DNA of 64,000 bases from Silurus meridionalis (GCF_014805685.1 NC_060886.1:20339608-20403607), one strand, 5' to 3'; positions 49,087 through 62,294 are shown, counted from the stretch's first letter. The notes: a model not told the origin generated them from the letters alone. Numbers and translations: made by a program.

Positions 49087-49088
49087 AC
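49087..49088 (-). promoter_or_regulatory. Strong splice donor, possible alternative FIGN 5'UTR exon
   Basis: The minus strand reads CACTCCAG then GTGAGC, a near-consensus donor ending an exon at 49089. Splicing to the acceptor at 48886 would remove about 203 bases and join a leader directly upstream of the conserved MQW start. The joined frame meets a TGA shortly upstream with no intervening ATG, so the exon would be untranslated. The upstream exon could include the pyrimidine-rich tract at 49434-49530, which reads as GA-rich on the minus strand. There is no transcript evidence. Confidence 0.35.
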
Positions 49089-49433
49089 CTGGAGTGCAGG
49101 CTACATATCACAGGCCCTGCTGACAGTTAGTATCGTAGGAGCAGTGCGGATTTGGGCACCAGCACCTGGTTAGCACAGTATAATGCACCTTGCACAGACC
49201 GGGGTGACACAGACATCGCAGGTCACTCTATAATCCAACTCTCATCTAAAGCAGTCCCAGACAGTTTCAAATCTGCTTGGAGGAGTGCAGCAAAGCAATC
49301 TCCCAGGCAGCGCTCCGCTGCTTTCATCACACAAACCCCACAGCATGGCATGAATTACAACAGCTCTCTGTCTGCCTGCTGCCTCCTAGAGCACTGCTGG
49401 CTGGAAAAGGGGAAAAAAACATGCCTCTCTTGT

Positions 49434-49496
49434 CTTCTCTCTCTCTCTCTTGCTCTCTCTTTTCTCTCTCTCTGGCTCACTTGCTCTCTCTCTCTC

Positions 49497-49528
<32 letters not shown>

Positions 49529-49530
49529 CC
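49434..49530. repeat. Interrupted (CT)n tract
   Basis: Several CT runs separated by TG, TTT, GG and CG interruptions. In the FIGN sense this is GA-rich. It may lie in an alternative leader exon. Confidence 0.93.
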
Positions 49531-49754
49531 CCTCTCCATTTCTCACTGGCTCTCACTCTCTTCTCTTTCCAGCGTCTCTCTTTTATTGCCTCCAGGGCTC
49601 AAAAGCCACCATCAAGTTTAATCCCAAACTCCATCTGCAAACAAAAGTAGTTACATATGCTGTCATCTTAGACTCAGCATGGGATTATCAAAGAGGCATT
49701 TACTCAAAAACCAATGAGATGTCACTAGTGCTTCACATACAATCACAGTGACAT

Positions 49755-49800
49755 ACACACACACACACACACACACACAACACACACAACACACATAACA
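49755..49800. repeat. Short (CA)n tract
   Basis: CA repeat with AACACACA variants. Confidence 0.9.
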
Positions 49801-50239
49801 CAGACTACTGATGAGAGCGGATGTTTGGTGCTGTTATCCAGAGGTGTATTATTGTAACAGACAGAGATCACTAAGCTGAAGCATTTCACAATAGCACCAC
49901 ACATACACAGTCACTCATCCACTAAAAGGGAAAAATCGAATCTAATAGTTTATTAAATTCTCTTAGAATATAACACAAAGCAATGTCTTCTGTAAGTATT
50001 GTCATTATGGACAGATGCAAAATAACCCAGCAATGCCACTGGATATCTTAGACTAAATTACACAGAAAAACCCCTGCTGCTAAATTACAGTGTCAAATCT
50101 GGAACTGGTGTGTCAGTGCCAGGACACAGCAGAGCTTTTTCTACAGCAGCACTGAGATAAGTGGTGTCCCCAACCACTAACTTATCAGCAACCTGCCCAA
50201 ACAGCATGCATGTACGCACACACACGTACACACACACGC

Positions 50240-50850
50240 ACACGCACACTAATTAGCAGGATGAGGCTGCACTAATTGTATTAATTTCCAAGGATTTAGG
50301 AAAAATTATCTGTTCTATGGCTGCCTGTCAGTCCTGTGACTGAATGGCTAAGAAAAGCTGCAAACGATAAACCAGCATCAACATGGCAGCCATGCCAGGG
50401 AGCCTATTATTAACATCAACAGTAAAAAATCCACTTCAAAATAATCACAGAATTATAGAATACTATTACCTCAATTAATCACACACTTTCAAATTATGAG
50501 AAAATAACAGCAACATGTCACAGAGTTAGCTGATCCCCGCTTTTGAATTTGTAATTATGCTGTAGTTGTTGCATTCAAATGTGTGCTCCTAAACCACTGC
50601 ATTACTCACTAAGCTAAGCTTAAAGCCTGCTTACTGCTATGGGACATGTGGTATTCCCACAGCAATCCATTTGAGATGCATGTAAATATTTATCTCGGGG
50701 GGAAAAAAGTGCAAGGAGTGGAGAACGTATATTTTCCTTGATGTGAGGATGAGCTTTCATTTCTTTTGTGCAGACTATAAATTGTGTGGTGTGTCCTCCC
50801 ACGCTGTTAAAGATTACCCTGGGAATTAGATGTCTTGGTAATCTTACACT
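50240..50850. promoter_or_regulatory. Candidate conserved non-coding block
   Basis: Unique-looking sequence with CACTAATTAGCAGG, CTAATTGTATTAATTTCC and TTTGTAATTATGC. No coding frame. It lies 1.4-2 kb upstream of the FIGN coding exon. Confidence 0.33.
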
Positions 50851-52369
50851 GTCTGTACATACAATAGCTCATACATTTTTTTTTACTCATCACTCATGTT
50901 TAAGTCGCCACTTTAATAGGAACACCAGTTGATCAGTTGCATTATCTGACCAGGAAAATCATGTGGCAGCTTTGTGGTGCATAAACTCATTAAGATACAG
51001 GTCAGGAGCTTCTTTTAATATCTTTTGCAGCCCATCTGCATAAAGGATTGATGTATTGAGCTTTCTGACATACTTTTGTGCTCCATATGGTAGTAAGAAT
51101 TCACTGGATATTTATTTCTAAAGCATATTTATTTCAACCCTATAGACTGTGAAAATCATCAGTTTCTAAAATACTAAATCCAGCACTGATAACCAGTGGA
51201 TTATTGCATTAATGTGCAGATAAATCCTCTCTCTATATATAGGATGTAGGGGATAGCTAGAATTAGAAATTATGAAAAGCTGAAATTCCCTGCAGTATGC
51301 ACACAGGGATTTCGAACAATACTCCAACGTCCTATTCTAATGACTTTTTATGAAGTGCGCAACACACTAACAAAAGAGCAAATTCAGCGGTAGCTATTTA
51401 GCTATTTAAGTCGAGCAAATTAAAAGGCTCATTCTGACATAAGGCAGAGATGCCTTCAAGAAAACCTTAAAGTCTTTTAAATGAGGCATCAAAGAGATTC
51501 AATTACATGGATAACAGGGTCTGAAGAAACACACTGTACTAAATGTCTTTTAAGTGACAATATTTATACACACATTTCTGTCGTTCACACACTGTAAGAG
51601 TGCTGTAAAAGTAATGTGGTGCGTGGAAGGATCATAAAAAAAATTGCTTTATACATAATGATTGTGTGATTTGTGGCAGAGGACTAAATGAAAAAATAAG
51701 TCCAGCAAAAATGGCAGAAATATGGAGTGAGAGGGAAAAAAAAACCAGGAACAGAAGGGTAGAGAGAAAGATGGGAGAGTGAGACAGAATAAGGGAGCAT
51801 GAGACAGAGAGAGAAGGGACTGCAGAAGATGAATCATCTCCAGTTTAGTTTTAGACTGCAGCTCCTCCGTGCTCTTCATGCTTCTCCAGCCGGCCTGCGA
51901 GCATGGTGACACAACAATAAATAAGGCAAGCACACGGACAAACCTATCTTTGTGGGAAATACAGAAATGTCATTTGTGCTATCTCCATATGTCATACCCT
52001 CCACAGCTTCGAGATAGAACATAGAGAAATCATGTAGACAAGATTACTAATTATAATGCACTAAACTAACTTATCTTTACTAATTATAGTGCTTTATCTA
52101 CATTGTAAACTACAAAATTGCTACACTATTCTTGTTATTTGTGCAATATTTTTATTTGAACATCCTGTCAGACAATGCAATATTCAAGGAATGTAAGAAA
52201 TTCACAAATGTATCCAATTTCAATGAAAGTTTTCAATACAAAGGCTTCGTTTTGTTTCAACATGTTTGCATCATGCACGGTCTGATCACTGCAACAGTTC
52301 ATTAGGACTCCATCTTAAAACACCGGCAAAAAAAAAAAAAAAACTTTAAATTAGACGCAACAAGCAATG

Positions 52370-53200
52370 ACTTGCTCATTCGCTTGCTCTCGAAGATGCA
52401 ACTGACATAATTAGTGCTTGTTTCATTAGAGGATGTCTGAGGACCTCTGCTCGAATTCCACTTGCTGGCTCTTGATAAAGCCCTTTGTTTAATTTACCAG
52501 CGTCTGAGAGGCTACCTTTACAGTATGCCTGGCAAATCTAAGATTACACACACCGTCAGAAGTCACTCGGCTAGAAACGTTGGAGCCAAAGGTGTATGGT
52601 CAACGGATATAGCCCTATTAAGGCCTCTTTGACACTAAAGCTGTGTCCTTGCACATTATGGCTAATAACAGGTGAGCACTATAGAGGAAAAGAGACTACT
52701 ATGTGCTAATTACATAATAGGAAGGAAATCATCTTGTGTGTAAATTATTACAAGCTAAAAGCTACATTAATGCTGGAAGAAACAAAAAACAGATTTGTGG
52801 TATCCACATTAATTGTATATCCACACGATTAAAGATTCCTGTCTTGCGTCAGCCATTACAAACTGCGGTGTCTTCTTCAAGCATGATGATAATTATGTGC
52901 AGTCCGCGCAGGCCTCTAATAGGTGTGTTATTAGCAAGAGTGATCAACAGTAAACCCCCGGAGAGGAAGCTCTGTTACAGCACACTGTTTAATTTCAGAC
53001 ATTGTGATCATGGCCAATGGAACAGAGAAGCTGACCTTTTTGGGAGCTATTAATCTGGCTAGCCTTGGCCGATTTTAAGCAAACAGCGGTGCGCCCGCTC
53101 TCTGTCCGTCCAATTTCCCAGTGCGTAAATTGGACTGCCGCTTGCACAATTCTCTATTCATTACTGCGCAGCTGAAAGGAAGCACAGAGGTGGTGGAGTA
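52370..53200. promoter_or_regulatory. Candidate conserved non-coding cluster
   Basis: About 800 bases without recognisable repeats, moderate GC, with ATAATTAGTGCTTGTTTCAT and GCTAATTACATAATAGG. It contains CpG (GCGGTGCGCCCGC) near 53087. A strong-looking candidate by style among those in the presumed intron. Confidence 0.38.
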
Positions 53201-53224
53201 GTTTTCCTTTCCTTTTTTTTTTTG

Positions 53225-53225
<1 letters not shown>

Positions 53226-53281
<56 letters not shown>
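53226..53281. repeat. (TG)n microsatellite
   Basis: About 56 bases of TG repeat between two unique blocks. Confidence 0.97.
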
Positions 53282-53282
<1 letters not shown>

Positions 53283-53399
53283 GAGGGTGTATGAACGCGC
53301 AATGGCTTTGGGCAGAATTCCCAAGCTCCCTCTCGCTCTCTCACTTCCACTTGCTTTTAGGGTGTTGTGCTTGGGGGATGGGATTTCTTTAGGAGCAAG

Positions 53400-53860
53400 C
53401 TGCTGTAATTGAAGCGTGGCCTAATCAGACTCATTACCATTTTGCCCAATTTGCACCACCAAAGATGCTTATTAGGTAACTGTGTTTGATAAAACGCTCT
53501 TTAGAAAGCTAACTGTAATGAGCTCTTTAGAGTCGGGTCCGAGCATGATTATGCCAGTGGAAGTGTTTGGCTGAGCTCATGCAGACGCTTACATTTAGTC
53601 ATGTACAATGTCATAATTAAGCTACACGACCAGGCCTTCCTTAGCACACAATGAACGTGGTTGCAACCGGAGAGAAACTCAGAAAAATATTTATAATTAC
53701 TGATCATTACGGCCCAGGGATTTTTATCTGTGCATGTAAACATAATTATGAGAGCCTCTGCCTTTTATAATGTGCTCACAGCACACACAGCATGACAAGC
53801 GTGCAAATACTGCGGACAGACATTAATTACATTCATAAATAAAAACAACCTCATATTCTT
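53400..53860. promoter_or_regulatory. Candidate conserved non-coding block, homeodomain-rich
   Basis: Dense run of CCTAATCAGACTCATTACC, ATGTCATAATTAAGC, TATAATTACTGATCATTACG, ATAATTATGAGAGCC and CATTAATTACATTC. There is no repeat and no long frame. Density and absence of decay suggest constraint. Confidence 0.4.
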
Positions 53861-54099
53861 CTAATGCACTGTCCAGATGCATCGCTCTCTCTCTCTATCC
53901 TTCTGTCTCTCTTCCTCTGTTCCCCTTGTTCTTTTTTAAGGTGGAGAGGGTGAGATACATTTGTAATTCAATCTCTGCATTTATACGTTATGGCAACAGA
54001 AGCCCATTCATCTTACATATCAGTTTAAAACCACTTAAATTCAATTTAGAAATCTATGTCCCGCTCATTCAGATGGGTGCAGAAGAACAGAGGTCACTA

Positions 54100-55182
54100 T
54101 TACATTCCTAATATAGTCCAGAATTTCAATGTCTTTTCCTGTTTCACAGCACACCATGGAGATGATAGTGCAAAGTAAGATTTAAAGCATAACTATGCAA
54201 CAAACAGAAAGTGGCTATTTGTGTGTATGTGTGTGTGGTTGAGGGGGAATTGTTACATACCTGCATCATCTGACCTCCAGGGTACTTCAGAGTAGAGTAA
54301 TTCAATTAAGCTTTCTAAACACAATTAATCAGCTAATTAGCCTTAAATGTGTGTCACAGGATGAAGTCCACCATCATTTAGTGACTTAGCTAATTGTAAT
54401 CTAGAGCTATCCTATGAGACAGAAATTATGATAATCTAAAGATCCATAAACACCCTCAACAGGGGTATTTTAGATGACTTTGACATTCGAAGGTTGACAC
54501 AGAGGAACATACTTTATTAATAAAAAGTAAATGATCAAAAATAAAAATTTTATACCTTTTTTTTTTCGGCTTGAGAGTTTTGCTTATAATTTAAACCAGA
54601 AACGTATTTGCTATTTGGCCTGTAGTTGTTTTGCACTGGAAACATACTCATAAAACCATTTTATTCACTGGCCAGAAATTTGGCAAGGAAAAAAAGAAAA
54701 AAAAACCCTTTGCCATCATTTTAATATAATAAAAAAAAACCCCTGCATTTCTGCAGTGCACCGACTTTGTCTCAGTTTGTGTCTCACAACTCAGTTTAGA
54801 AACTCACATCTAGAGCAAAACACTGCCTGCGACTCATAATACACAGAATAGCAGGTTTGCTTCCTGTAGTTGACTGGGCTAAGAATTTAATCTTTTTCTC
54901 ACTTTAGTCAAACTTTGCTAGAGATTGATTGGAACTGAACTGACCACCCTTTCCAGATAGGCTCAGACTGCTTATTTATGTATAATTCTAAAAACCTGAA
55001 TGCATTTCCTGTGCTTTCATTCATTTTTGCCTAAATGAACTGCACTAAAGAAAAAGGAGAACGCACCAAAGTTTAATTAACTTGATATAAACTCTTTGCA
55101 GTAACTAAATCTAAATAGCTTTCAGTATCTGTTCAACTTGAAAAGAATTTCATCACTATTCTATGTATATACAATTCATTCA
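54100..55182. other. Intronic or upstream spacer, no gene seen
   Basis: AT-rich with A-runs near 54690-54740. A short unique-looking patch (ACACAATTAATCAGCTAATTAGCC) lies near 54320. Confidence 0.55.
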
Positions 55183-55430
55183 TTCATCTTCAGTAAATGC
55201 TGTCTCAGATCAGTCAAGGATCTCAGAAAAATCCCAGAAACACTGGGCACGAGGTAAAAATTCACTGTTGATGCTGACTCTAGACTATCAGTAACCATAC
55301 ATGCTCACACATCCACCACCTGAAATGTTTTTGAGGTGATGGGAGGAATCGAGAGGACCTGGAGGAAAACCACACAGACAAGAACAAGAACATCTCCGCA
55401 CAGACAGTAACCCAAGACAAGTTTCATTAT
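55183..55430 (-). mobile_element. SINE-like interspersed repeat, reverse copy
   Basis: Opens with CATTCATTCATTCATCTTCA and carries AACACTGGGCACGAGG and GGAGGAAAACCACACAGAC. These are reverse-complement landmarks of the family seen at 33935-34240. Decayed. Confidence 0.65.
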
Positions 55431-56699
55431 AGTAACTGTGGAACAAACTCCAAAAATCACTACAAAATCTTCACCAGCTTGCTTTTGTATAGAGTGCTCG
55501 CCTACTTGAACACGTGTGATTGCAATGATTATGTAGTAAATTGGTCAATGTCAGTAATTTGTGGTTTGACTGTTTCAGCTTTACTCTAGTTAGTCTGTAC
55601 AGCGGTTAAGTGGCATCTTCCAGCTGTCTGCACTTGACTACTGTAATTAGCACCAAACACACAGAGTGCCAGCTATGCTAACATGAAGCAGTGCTAATGT
55701 TTTGTTCTAGCTTTGTAAAGAGGTTCTACAAACACGTTTAGGTTCTTTGACGCCCCTATAGAGTGATTTTATTTATTAGCTTATAAAATGTTATAAAATT
55801 GGACCAGACTTTTATTAAACAGAGACAATACCCAAAAACCCTCTTAGAGGAAAATAATGCTTTGATTGCTCATGTTGTGGTTTGTAACTGTAAAGCACAA
55901 TACCAAAGTAAAATCAGCTCTCTTAGTAGAGACTGTAAGTAATGTAAATAATCACATGCTATGAAACAAGTCAGAATTGACTTTTTATCCATTCAATCGC
56001 AGATTGAGGCTATTTTACAGTTTGTAATCAATGTGGAATTGTAATCACGTCTAAGCCTAAAATCCGCTCATATTGATATTATTTAATACAATGCAAACAG
56101 AAGTGTGAAAACATGTTTTATAATATTTTGTACTCCTAATTTAATTAGTCTTTCACTGATTCAATGAAACACAAAATGTGCATAGTGAAATGATAGTGTG
56201 TGTGTGTATGTGTGTGTGTGTGTTTGTATGAAACGGTTCAGCTGTAAATGCTTCTCCGTTCACATAGTGTATGCTGTGCTCAGATGAGATCTCCTGTATT
56301 ATTCATGTTCAGCAGAACCACAGAGGACAGTCATCTCCATGGTGGTGTTGTGTTTGTCTGACGCTTGTTTCTGCTAAGTGTTTTCCAAGTAAAGAGCCTG
56401 CTTTTTTTCTGCAGCTGAAAATGACATAATACAGACAGAAATGTTGAAAGAAGATCTCAAGTGATAGTGATGTGTGAGCTGTGATGTAAGGCTTTGGATT
56501 ACCTTGAACAGAAAATGTAAATAATGTAAATATTGCTTTTCTTACATTCTCCAGAATATATGTGTAGGCTTTAACAGGCTTAACAACATGTTGCAGGCTG
56601 AGTTTTAAACACATACTTGCTCATGGCTCAGTCAGTTCAAGCTGTCAGTTAGACATGTCCACGCACTGGTGTACACGAGAAGAGAAACTGAAGAAGGTT
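55431..56699. other. Intronic or upstream spacer, no gene seen
   Basis: AT-rich spacer with a short TG run near 56196-56223. Confidence 0.55.
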
Positions 56700-57110
56700 A
56701 ATAAGGTGATTTACTTCTAATGTGCCATCTGCTTTTGTCTCAGCAGCACCGTCAGCACGCCACAACTTAACTCCCCATATGCAAGCTTCCATCTCTGTGG
56801 CGGCGCCTGTGACAGTGCGTCACTTTTATAGCTAACAGTCACTATGTAAAGACGAGCACACATTGGGCCAGGAGACGTTTGGCAATGAGAGAGAAAGGCG
56901 GGAGGCCAAAAGCCAGCAGTGATGGGAGGTGAATTTATACAGGGCACTTATCTTTAATATAGCTGGCATGTCAGTCAAGCAGCCCGTTTCTGGTAGACGA
57001 GGCCACTCTTTCTAACTCAGCGTAATATTCATGACTGTGCTGTGAGGGAAGGGCAGCTGTGACAGAGCTGTAATCAGTTCAATCTGCTAAACACTGATTA
57101 TGCCTCTCAA
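56700..57110. promoter_or_regulatory. Candidate conserved non-coding block
   Basis: Moderate GC with CpG (GTGGCGGCGCCTGTGACAG) and no repeat. The 76-residue minus-strand frame here has no known motif. Confidence 0.3.
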
Positions 57111-57479
57111 AGCTGCACTGATACGATGCTCTCCTCTTCTTTCCTTGTGTTCCCTTGGCCCACCCTTCCTCTTCTCTTTCCCCTCCTCTTCTCATCTCCT
57201 CCACATCTGCTTAAAAAAAAATATTGTATACCTAGCTAACCTAAAACAGATTTTGTCTATAGAGATTTCAAATATAAATAAAACACAGGAAACAGCCTGC
57301 CAGGTGGATAAGAATAGATCAAGTAATGTTATATTAGTTTGTTAATTAGAAAAAGAATCCAGGGATGACAGCAGATGTTGCATTTCAGCTGCCAAATAGT
57401 GTAGAATTTCATCAACCTATAAAATCTAAGTGTTTCTTTCTCATGTCGTTTATACACATTGTAATGCTCTCTCTTTATC

Positions 57480-57800
57480 CATCAATCCAAAGCCAATGAG
57501 CTAATTATTTAGCCAATAACCGCACCACAACGCACATTCCACCAATGTTTTTATAAATCATTGCACGCAATTCGCTTTCTGATATTAAGTGGCTGGTAAG
57601 TATGGTGGATACATCATATTTCAAGAGTAGACAATATACGTGAACATGACAGCAGGGAGAATAATGGCCATCCATTATCTTATATTGCTTGCAATAATAA
57701 TTTTCAAGGCCCTCGTTTCGTGAAGGGTCCATCATATGCTTAGCACAACGACTTTCCTACGTAATCCAAAATGGATCTTTAAAGGTCATTAGTAGAAGTG
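57480..57800. promoter_or_regulatory. Candidate conserved non-coding block
   Basis: Unique sequence with CCAATGAGCTAATTATTTAG and TTGCAATAATAATTTTCAAG, ending before a pyrimidine tract and a poly-A run (57888-57910). Confidence 0.32.
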
Positions 57801-57887
57801 AGGTAACAGAGAGATGTTTCCCTCCCCCTTGCCTCCCTCTTTTTCCTTCCCTCCCTTGTTTATCCCTTGTGTCTCTTCGCATCCCTA

Positions 57888-57910
57888 AAAAAAAAAAAAA
57901 AAAAAAAAAA
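57888..57910. repeat. Poly-A run
   Basis: About 23 A after a pyrimidine-rich tract (57820-57880). It could be a retroposed tail, but no element body is recognised. Confidence 0.9.
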
Positions 57911-60900
57911 CACATTTAGTGTACTAGGCACGTTTCGTTCATGAACGAATTGAGAATGAAACAGCATTTTATGTCAGATATTTTGTTGTCTGTCAGAGGT
58001 TTTTAAGCATCCACGAATTGTGTAAGACATTGCTGCAATTGCACGAGTGCTGAGACTGATCCTCACCCCTTGAGTCAGTGAATCCTTTCAATCTAGGATG
58101 AGATTTACTGCTCTCTCCTTCAAGAGATCAGTGTTTGGATCTGCTAATTTTTCAAGTCAAGATTTGTTCGTCTTACATTTAGCAGGTCAGTGCCTTTTTT
58201 TTTTTTTTACTTTAAAAAAATTTTCTTTTTACATGATCCGTTTTATCATGTTGTATTCGCATTTGCATCTATGCCAAACACAATTCATAACCCAAAAAGT
58301 AACTAGATTTATTTTTTTTCACCTCCGTTATTCAGTGTGTTTAAATATTGAAATTAGTAAATCTTTGGTTATGGCTGAAGCTTGCCCCTCTCTCAGCTGA
58401 GTTCGATGATTTTCATTGCAAGCAATATTATTGTGATAGTCTATGTTTGGAAAAATTATTCTTCTAGAGATAAATATCTTGTAAAAAAAAAAAGTACACC
58501 ATTTTTAAATATTTTTAAATATAAAAAATATGAAATGTATTAAATATTTTCATAGTTTAGACTTATATATAATGTTATATATGATATATAATGTAAAAAA
58601 TATATTATATTTCCGCATGATCAGGCTGCACCTTTAGGCAAATTGTGTAACTGAATAGTCTGTTTAAAAAAACTAAAGGAATCATTTAACTGACTAATTT
58701 AACATTTAAATTACTTATGGGTTACTGACAAGACTCAAAAAATTAATCCGCAAGTACATAGTGCAGTAAATACCAAGAGCATAAATTTGCTTAGAAATTA
58801 TGGCCTGTCGATGGATAATTTCTGATGATACCCTTCTGTAAATGCTGTTAAAAAGAAGCATGCTGATTCCTTCATGCTTTATCCAGAGGTCTATAAAATT
58901 GATTTGTAAAAATATGATTGCACAAGTATTATTAAAACAAATTTAAATTGTATGTATGCATTTTAGTGCACACAACTAAATAAATAAATAAATACTGGTT
59001 AATAAATTAACTTCCTAAAGCTACTATTCCAATTCATATTACTCATTTTAATATTACTTTCTCGTTCTATCTATTAAGCACAAAACATTTAAACCTGCCT
59101 AAAGCACAGTTGAATAGCCTGAACTCTGCATTGGTTAATTAATGCAGCTGTCTAAATATGATCCTTAGCCTAGATCAATTGCAGATGGTCAAGTGGTCTT
59201 TCATATATATTAAATGTGAAATTCTTAAGCACGCCAAAGTCCTTCCATAGTCAAAAATATAAAAATAAAATAAGCTGATGCCTGTAAGCAGTTATCGGCC
59301 AATAGTTTTTCTTCTCAAGAGTTAATATGTATATGGAGAGAGAGAGAGAAAGAAGTGATCTCAAAGACATTCACTCTTTTTGGAAAAAATGTGATTGGGT
59401 AAATGAGTAAAGTAATAATGCAAGGATTTATCTGGGTTTGACAAGTCAGAATATTACAAACACACTCATGAAAAATTTTGTGTATAACCAAGGTACTGTG
59501 GTAGAAACTGTGTTGTGAGGAGCACTTGACCTTGTTCATAACAAAGTCTTCTGAAACTACATAAAAATGACCTATTGAATATGAACACAAAGTTCCTTTC
59601 AACCATTTGTCAATGCTTTGAATTTAGTGAACAGAAATCCTACATTTAAAAAATCTAAATGTCCAAGCCTTGGTAATTTAATTTCAATAGAGGAATCAGA
59701 TATGCTGAAGTGAAGAGTTTCTTCCAAGGACGGAGAATGATCAGAAGCACGGTGAATGAAAAATATCTTTATTTGTTCTTCTGTAAAGGAAGCACGGGCA
59801 GCGGACAAAGGCAAAATCTACACCCCTTTTCCATGTTGATCAACTCCTGCTAAAACATATATGTAACAAAGAACAAGGAATAAAGGTCTGCCTGATAATA
59901 ACCAATTTAAAATGTTTAACAATATGTTCTTTATGCACAACTTCTCCAGCAGTAGTAGAAAACAAAATCTTTTTTTTTTTTTACCCTAAAATGATTTAAT
60001 TGAATTTAATTCACTAATAGCACAAAGAATGATACACAATACCTTCCCCCAGTACTGATAGTGAAACCTTGAATATCAACAATGAATATTTTCAAGCTTC
60101 ATTTAAGCTGGCCACCTAAAATGACCAAACTGTCCAAACACTGCTTTCTTGCAGGAAGTAATACAGTCACAGCTTTCAAATTTCTATTTGGAAAAAATAT
60201 AATAAAGTTGCAAATGCGTCCCATATGCCACAATCTAAAATAAATGAAGTGCAGGCATCAATATATTTTTATTTTCTGCATCATATTCTTGTTTAATATT
60301 TCTGCCAAAAAAAAAAAAAAAAAACCCCAGATTGCTAAATTTCAATAATTTCAGTAGTTGTCTTCTAAACTATAAGTATATACTGTAACTATTTAAAATA
60401 TATATGTATTTGAAATAATCTGAACTATTCACAGCTATAACTGACATTAAATCTTACATCAGTAAAAGTGTTTTGAGCATTTTAACATTTCATAAATCCT
60501 ATATTAGAGACAAATCTAGCATTCAAGTGTATAGATAAAAAGGAACACCATATAGAGAAAATCTTTACTGATGTAAAAGAATAAATTCATTATTAATGTA
60601 TGCTTTAGTTCATTCAATACCATTAACGCATTTCACACTTAGATGTTACATTACAGCAACAACAGTAAAACACTCAAAATCTTAGAGATGTCACGTTAAG
60701 GCCTCGCCACGGGTGAACGCATACTTGAGAGCTTTCCTGTCCACGAGTGGTGAAAGAGTGTGAAAGTGATCTATTGGTAAGACCTGCATGATGCTGAACT
60801 CGTTTTGGCTAGCGAGCGTCCAGCGCTGGCTCGAGTTTTCCAGCAGATCAGAGCAGGCAGCTTGGGTTCCGCTTGTGCATATGAAAGTGAGCTGGCCGGG

Positions 60901-61029
60901 ACTCAAACTCTCTCTGCAGTCAGTGTGTTGAATAATGTATCTCGAGGTGTCACGAGGGCCTCAGCAGCCTTTTCTGAGCCAGATTTAAATGTTTACACTC
61001 AATTGAAACCAGCTATGATACATCCCCTC

Positions 61030-61033
<4 letters not shown>
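57911..61033. other. Intronic or upstream spacer, AT-rich, no gene seen
   Basis: Long AT-rich stretch (58440-58620 almost purely A/T). A CpG-containing patch lies at 60695-60960 (GCGAGCGTCCAGCGCTGGC). No known gene. Confidence 0.5.

Positions 61034-61080
<47 letters not shown>
61034..61080. repeat. (CA)n microsatellite
   Basis: About 47 bases of CA repeat. Confidence 0.97.
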
Positions 61081-61084
<4 letters not shown>

Positions 61085-61363
61085 CTAAACATGTACATAT
61101 ATAATAGGCACCTGGCTTTTTTTATGGAACACATGCTCTAGAGCAAGACTGATGTAAATCAGTCTCACATAAATGCAGAGATTACTGATGTTGTACTGAG
61201 AAATTTACCGTGTCTGCATTTGTGCTGCACGTTTAAATCATATCATGTTTTCACTGATACATTTTGCAGGTCAATAAAAATGCCTGTCTAACTAAAAAAA
61301 AACATAGATAGATATAATCAAATAAGCTATACAGGCATAACCACATGCAGTTACTATATATAT

Positions 61364-61426
61364 TAGGGCTGTCAGGATTAACGTGTTAACACAATTTCAT
61401 TTTAATGATACAAATAAAAAAAAAAC

Positions 61427-61504
<78 letters not shown>

Positions 61505-62003
61505 ATATATATATAAATACATACATATTTATAATTTTTTATTACAATATCTGTTTGACCATTTTTATAAAAAATATGAATAAATAAATATAAAAGAGGT
61601 GAAAATAAAACCTTCAACACAACACACATTTATTCACTACGTCCTTTCTTTACTCAGATTAAAAACACATTTGTGCACATCAATTAATAACATCCATGTG
61701 AAAAGATAGCAAAAGTTCTGTTTGGTGTCTTGATGATTTATGTAATTTAAAACACCATAATTACTTTAAAACATTTACAAGAATATTTTCCCTTCATGCT
61801 CTGTATTGAGTATGGTTTCACTAATAATAAACATACATTTGCATAAAGCATCCATATTTGTCTATGCGGATGCTGATTAGAGTATTAACAACTTGAAAAG
61901 TTTAATTTAAGGTACATTTTGAACAGATAAAAATGTTCGATTAAGTTGCGATTAATGTGAGTTAACTCATGACAATCATGAAATTAATCGATTGACAGCT
62001 CTA
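61364..62003. mobile_element. Non-autonomous TIR element (MITE, hAT-like) carrying a (CTAT)n expansion
   Basis: The left end TAGGGCTGTCAGGATTAACG and the right end TAATCGATTGACAGCTCTA are imperfect inverted repeats, with TAGGGCTGTCA and TGACAGCTCTA differing at one base. The GTTAAC and GATTAA content near both ends fits a MITE family I recognise from many animal genomes. There is no transposase frame. A tetranucleotide repeat has expanded within it. A target-site duplication is not clear in the AT-rich flanks. Confidence 0.7.
61425..61503. repeat. (ATCT)n microsatellite inside the MITE
   Basis: About nineteen ATCT units followed by a short AT run. Confidence 0.97.
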
Positions 62004-62294
62004 GCTCTAATATATATATTGTTTGGTCTAAGCTCGGAAATTTAAATGTTGACTTTGATGCCTGTCTTCTCTAAAGTGTAATAAGAAAATAAATTGAATA
62101 AACAAAATAATCGTGGAAAAGCTTTAAATATCCAAAATCACAACTTTTCAGGAGATATGATCATAGTAGTTCACACATTTCTTACAAATTCAGGAACCCT
62201 GTACTGTGCATAGGATGGTGCCAAGCCTGGCACACTTCACGTTTGCTGTAAACAAAAATAAAATGGAAAAAAAAAAAATTTCTCTCCTCTAGAA

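Noticed and set aside
49152..49751. 199-residue plus-strand frame with a Ser-Leu repeat
   Set aside because: It comes from the CT-rich tract, has no homology, and is antisense to the FIGN region.
58098..58400. 100-residue plus-strand frame
   Set aside because: AT-rich and Phe-rich through T runs, with no motif or splice context.
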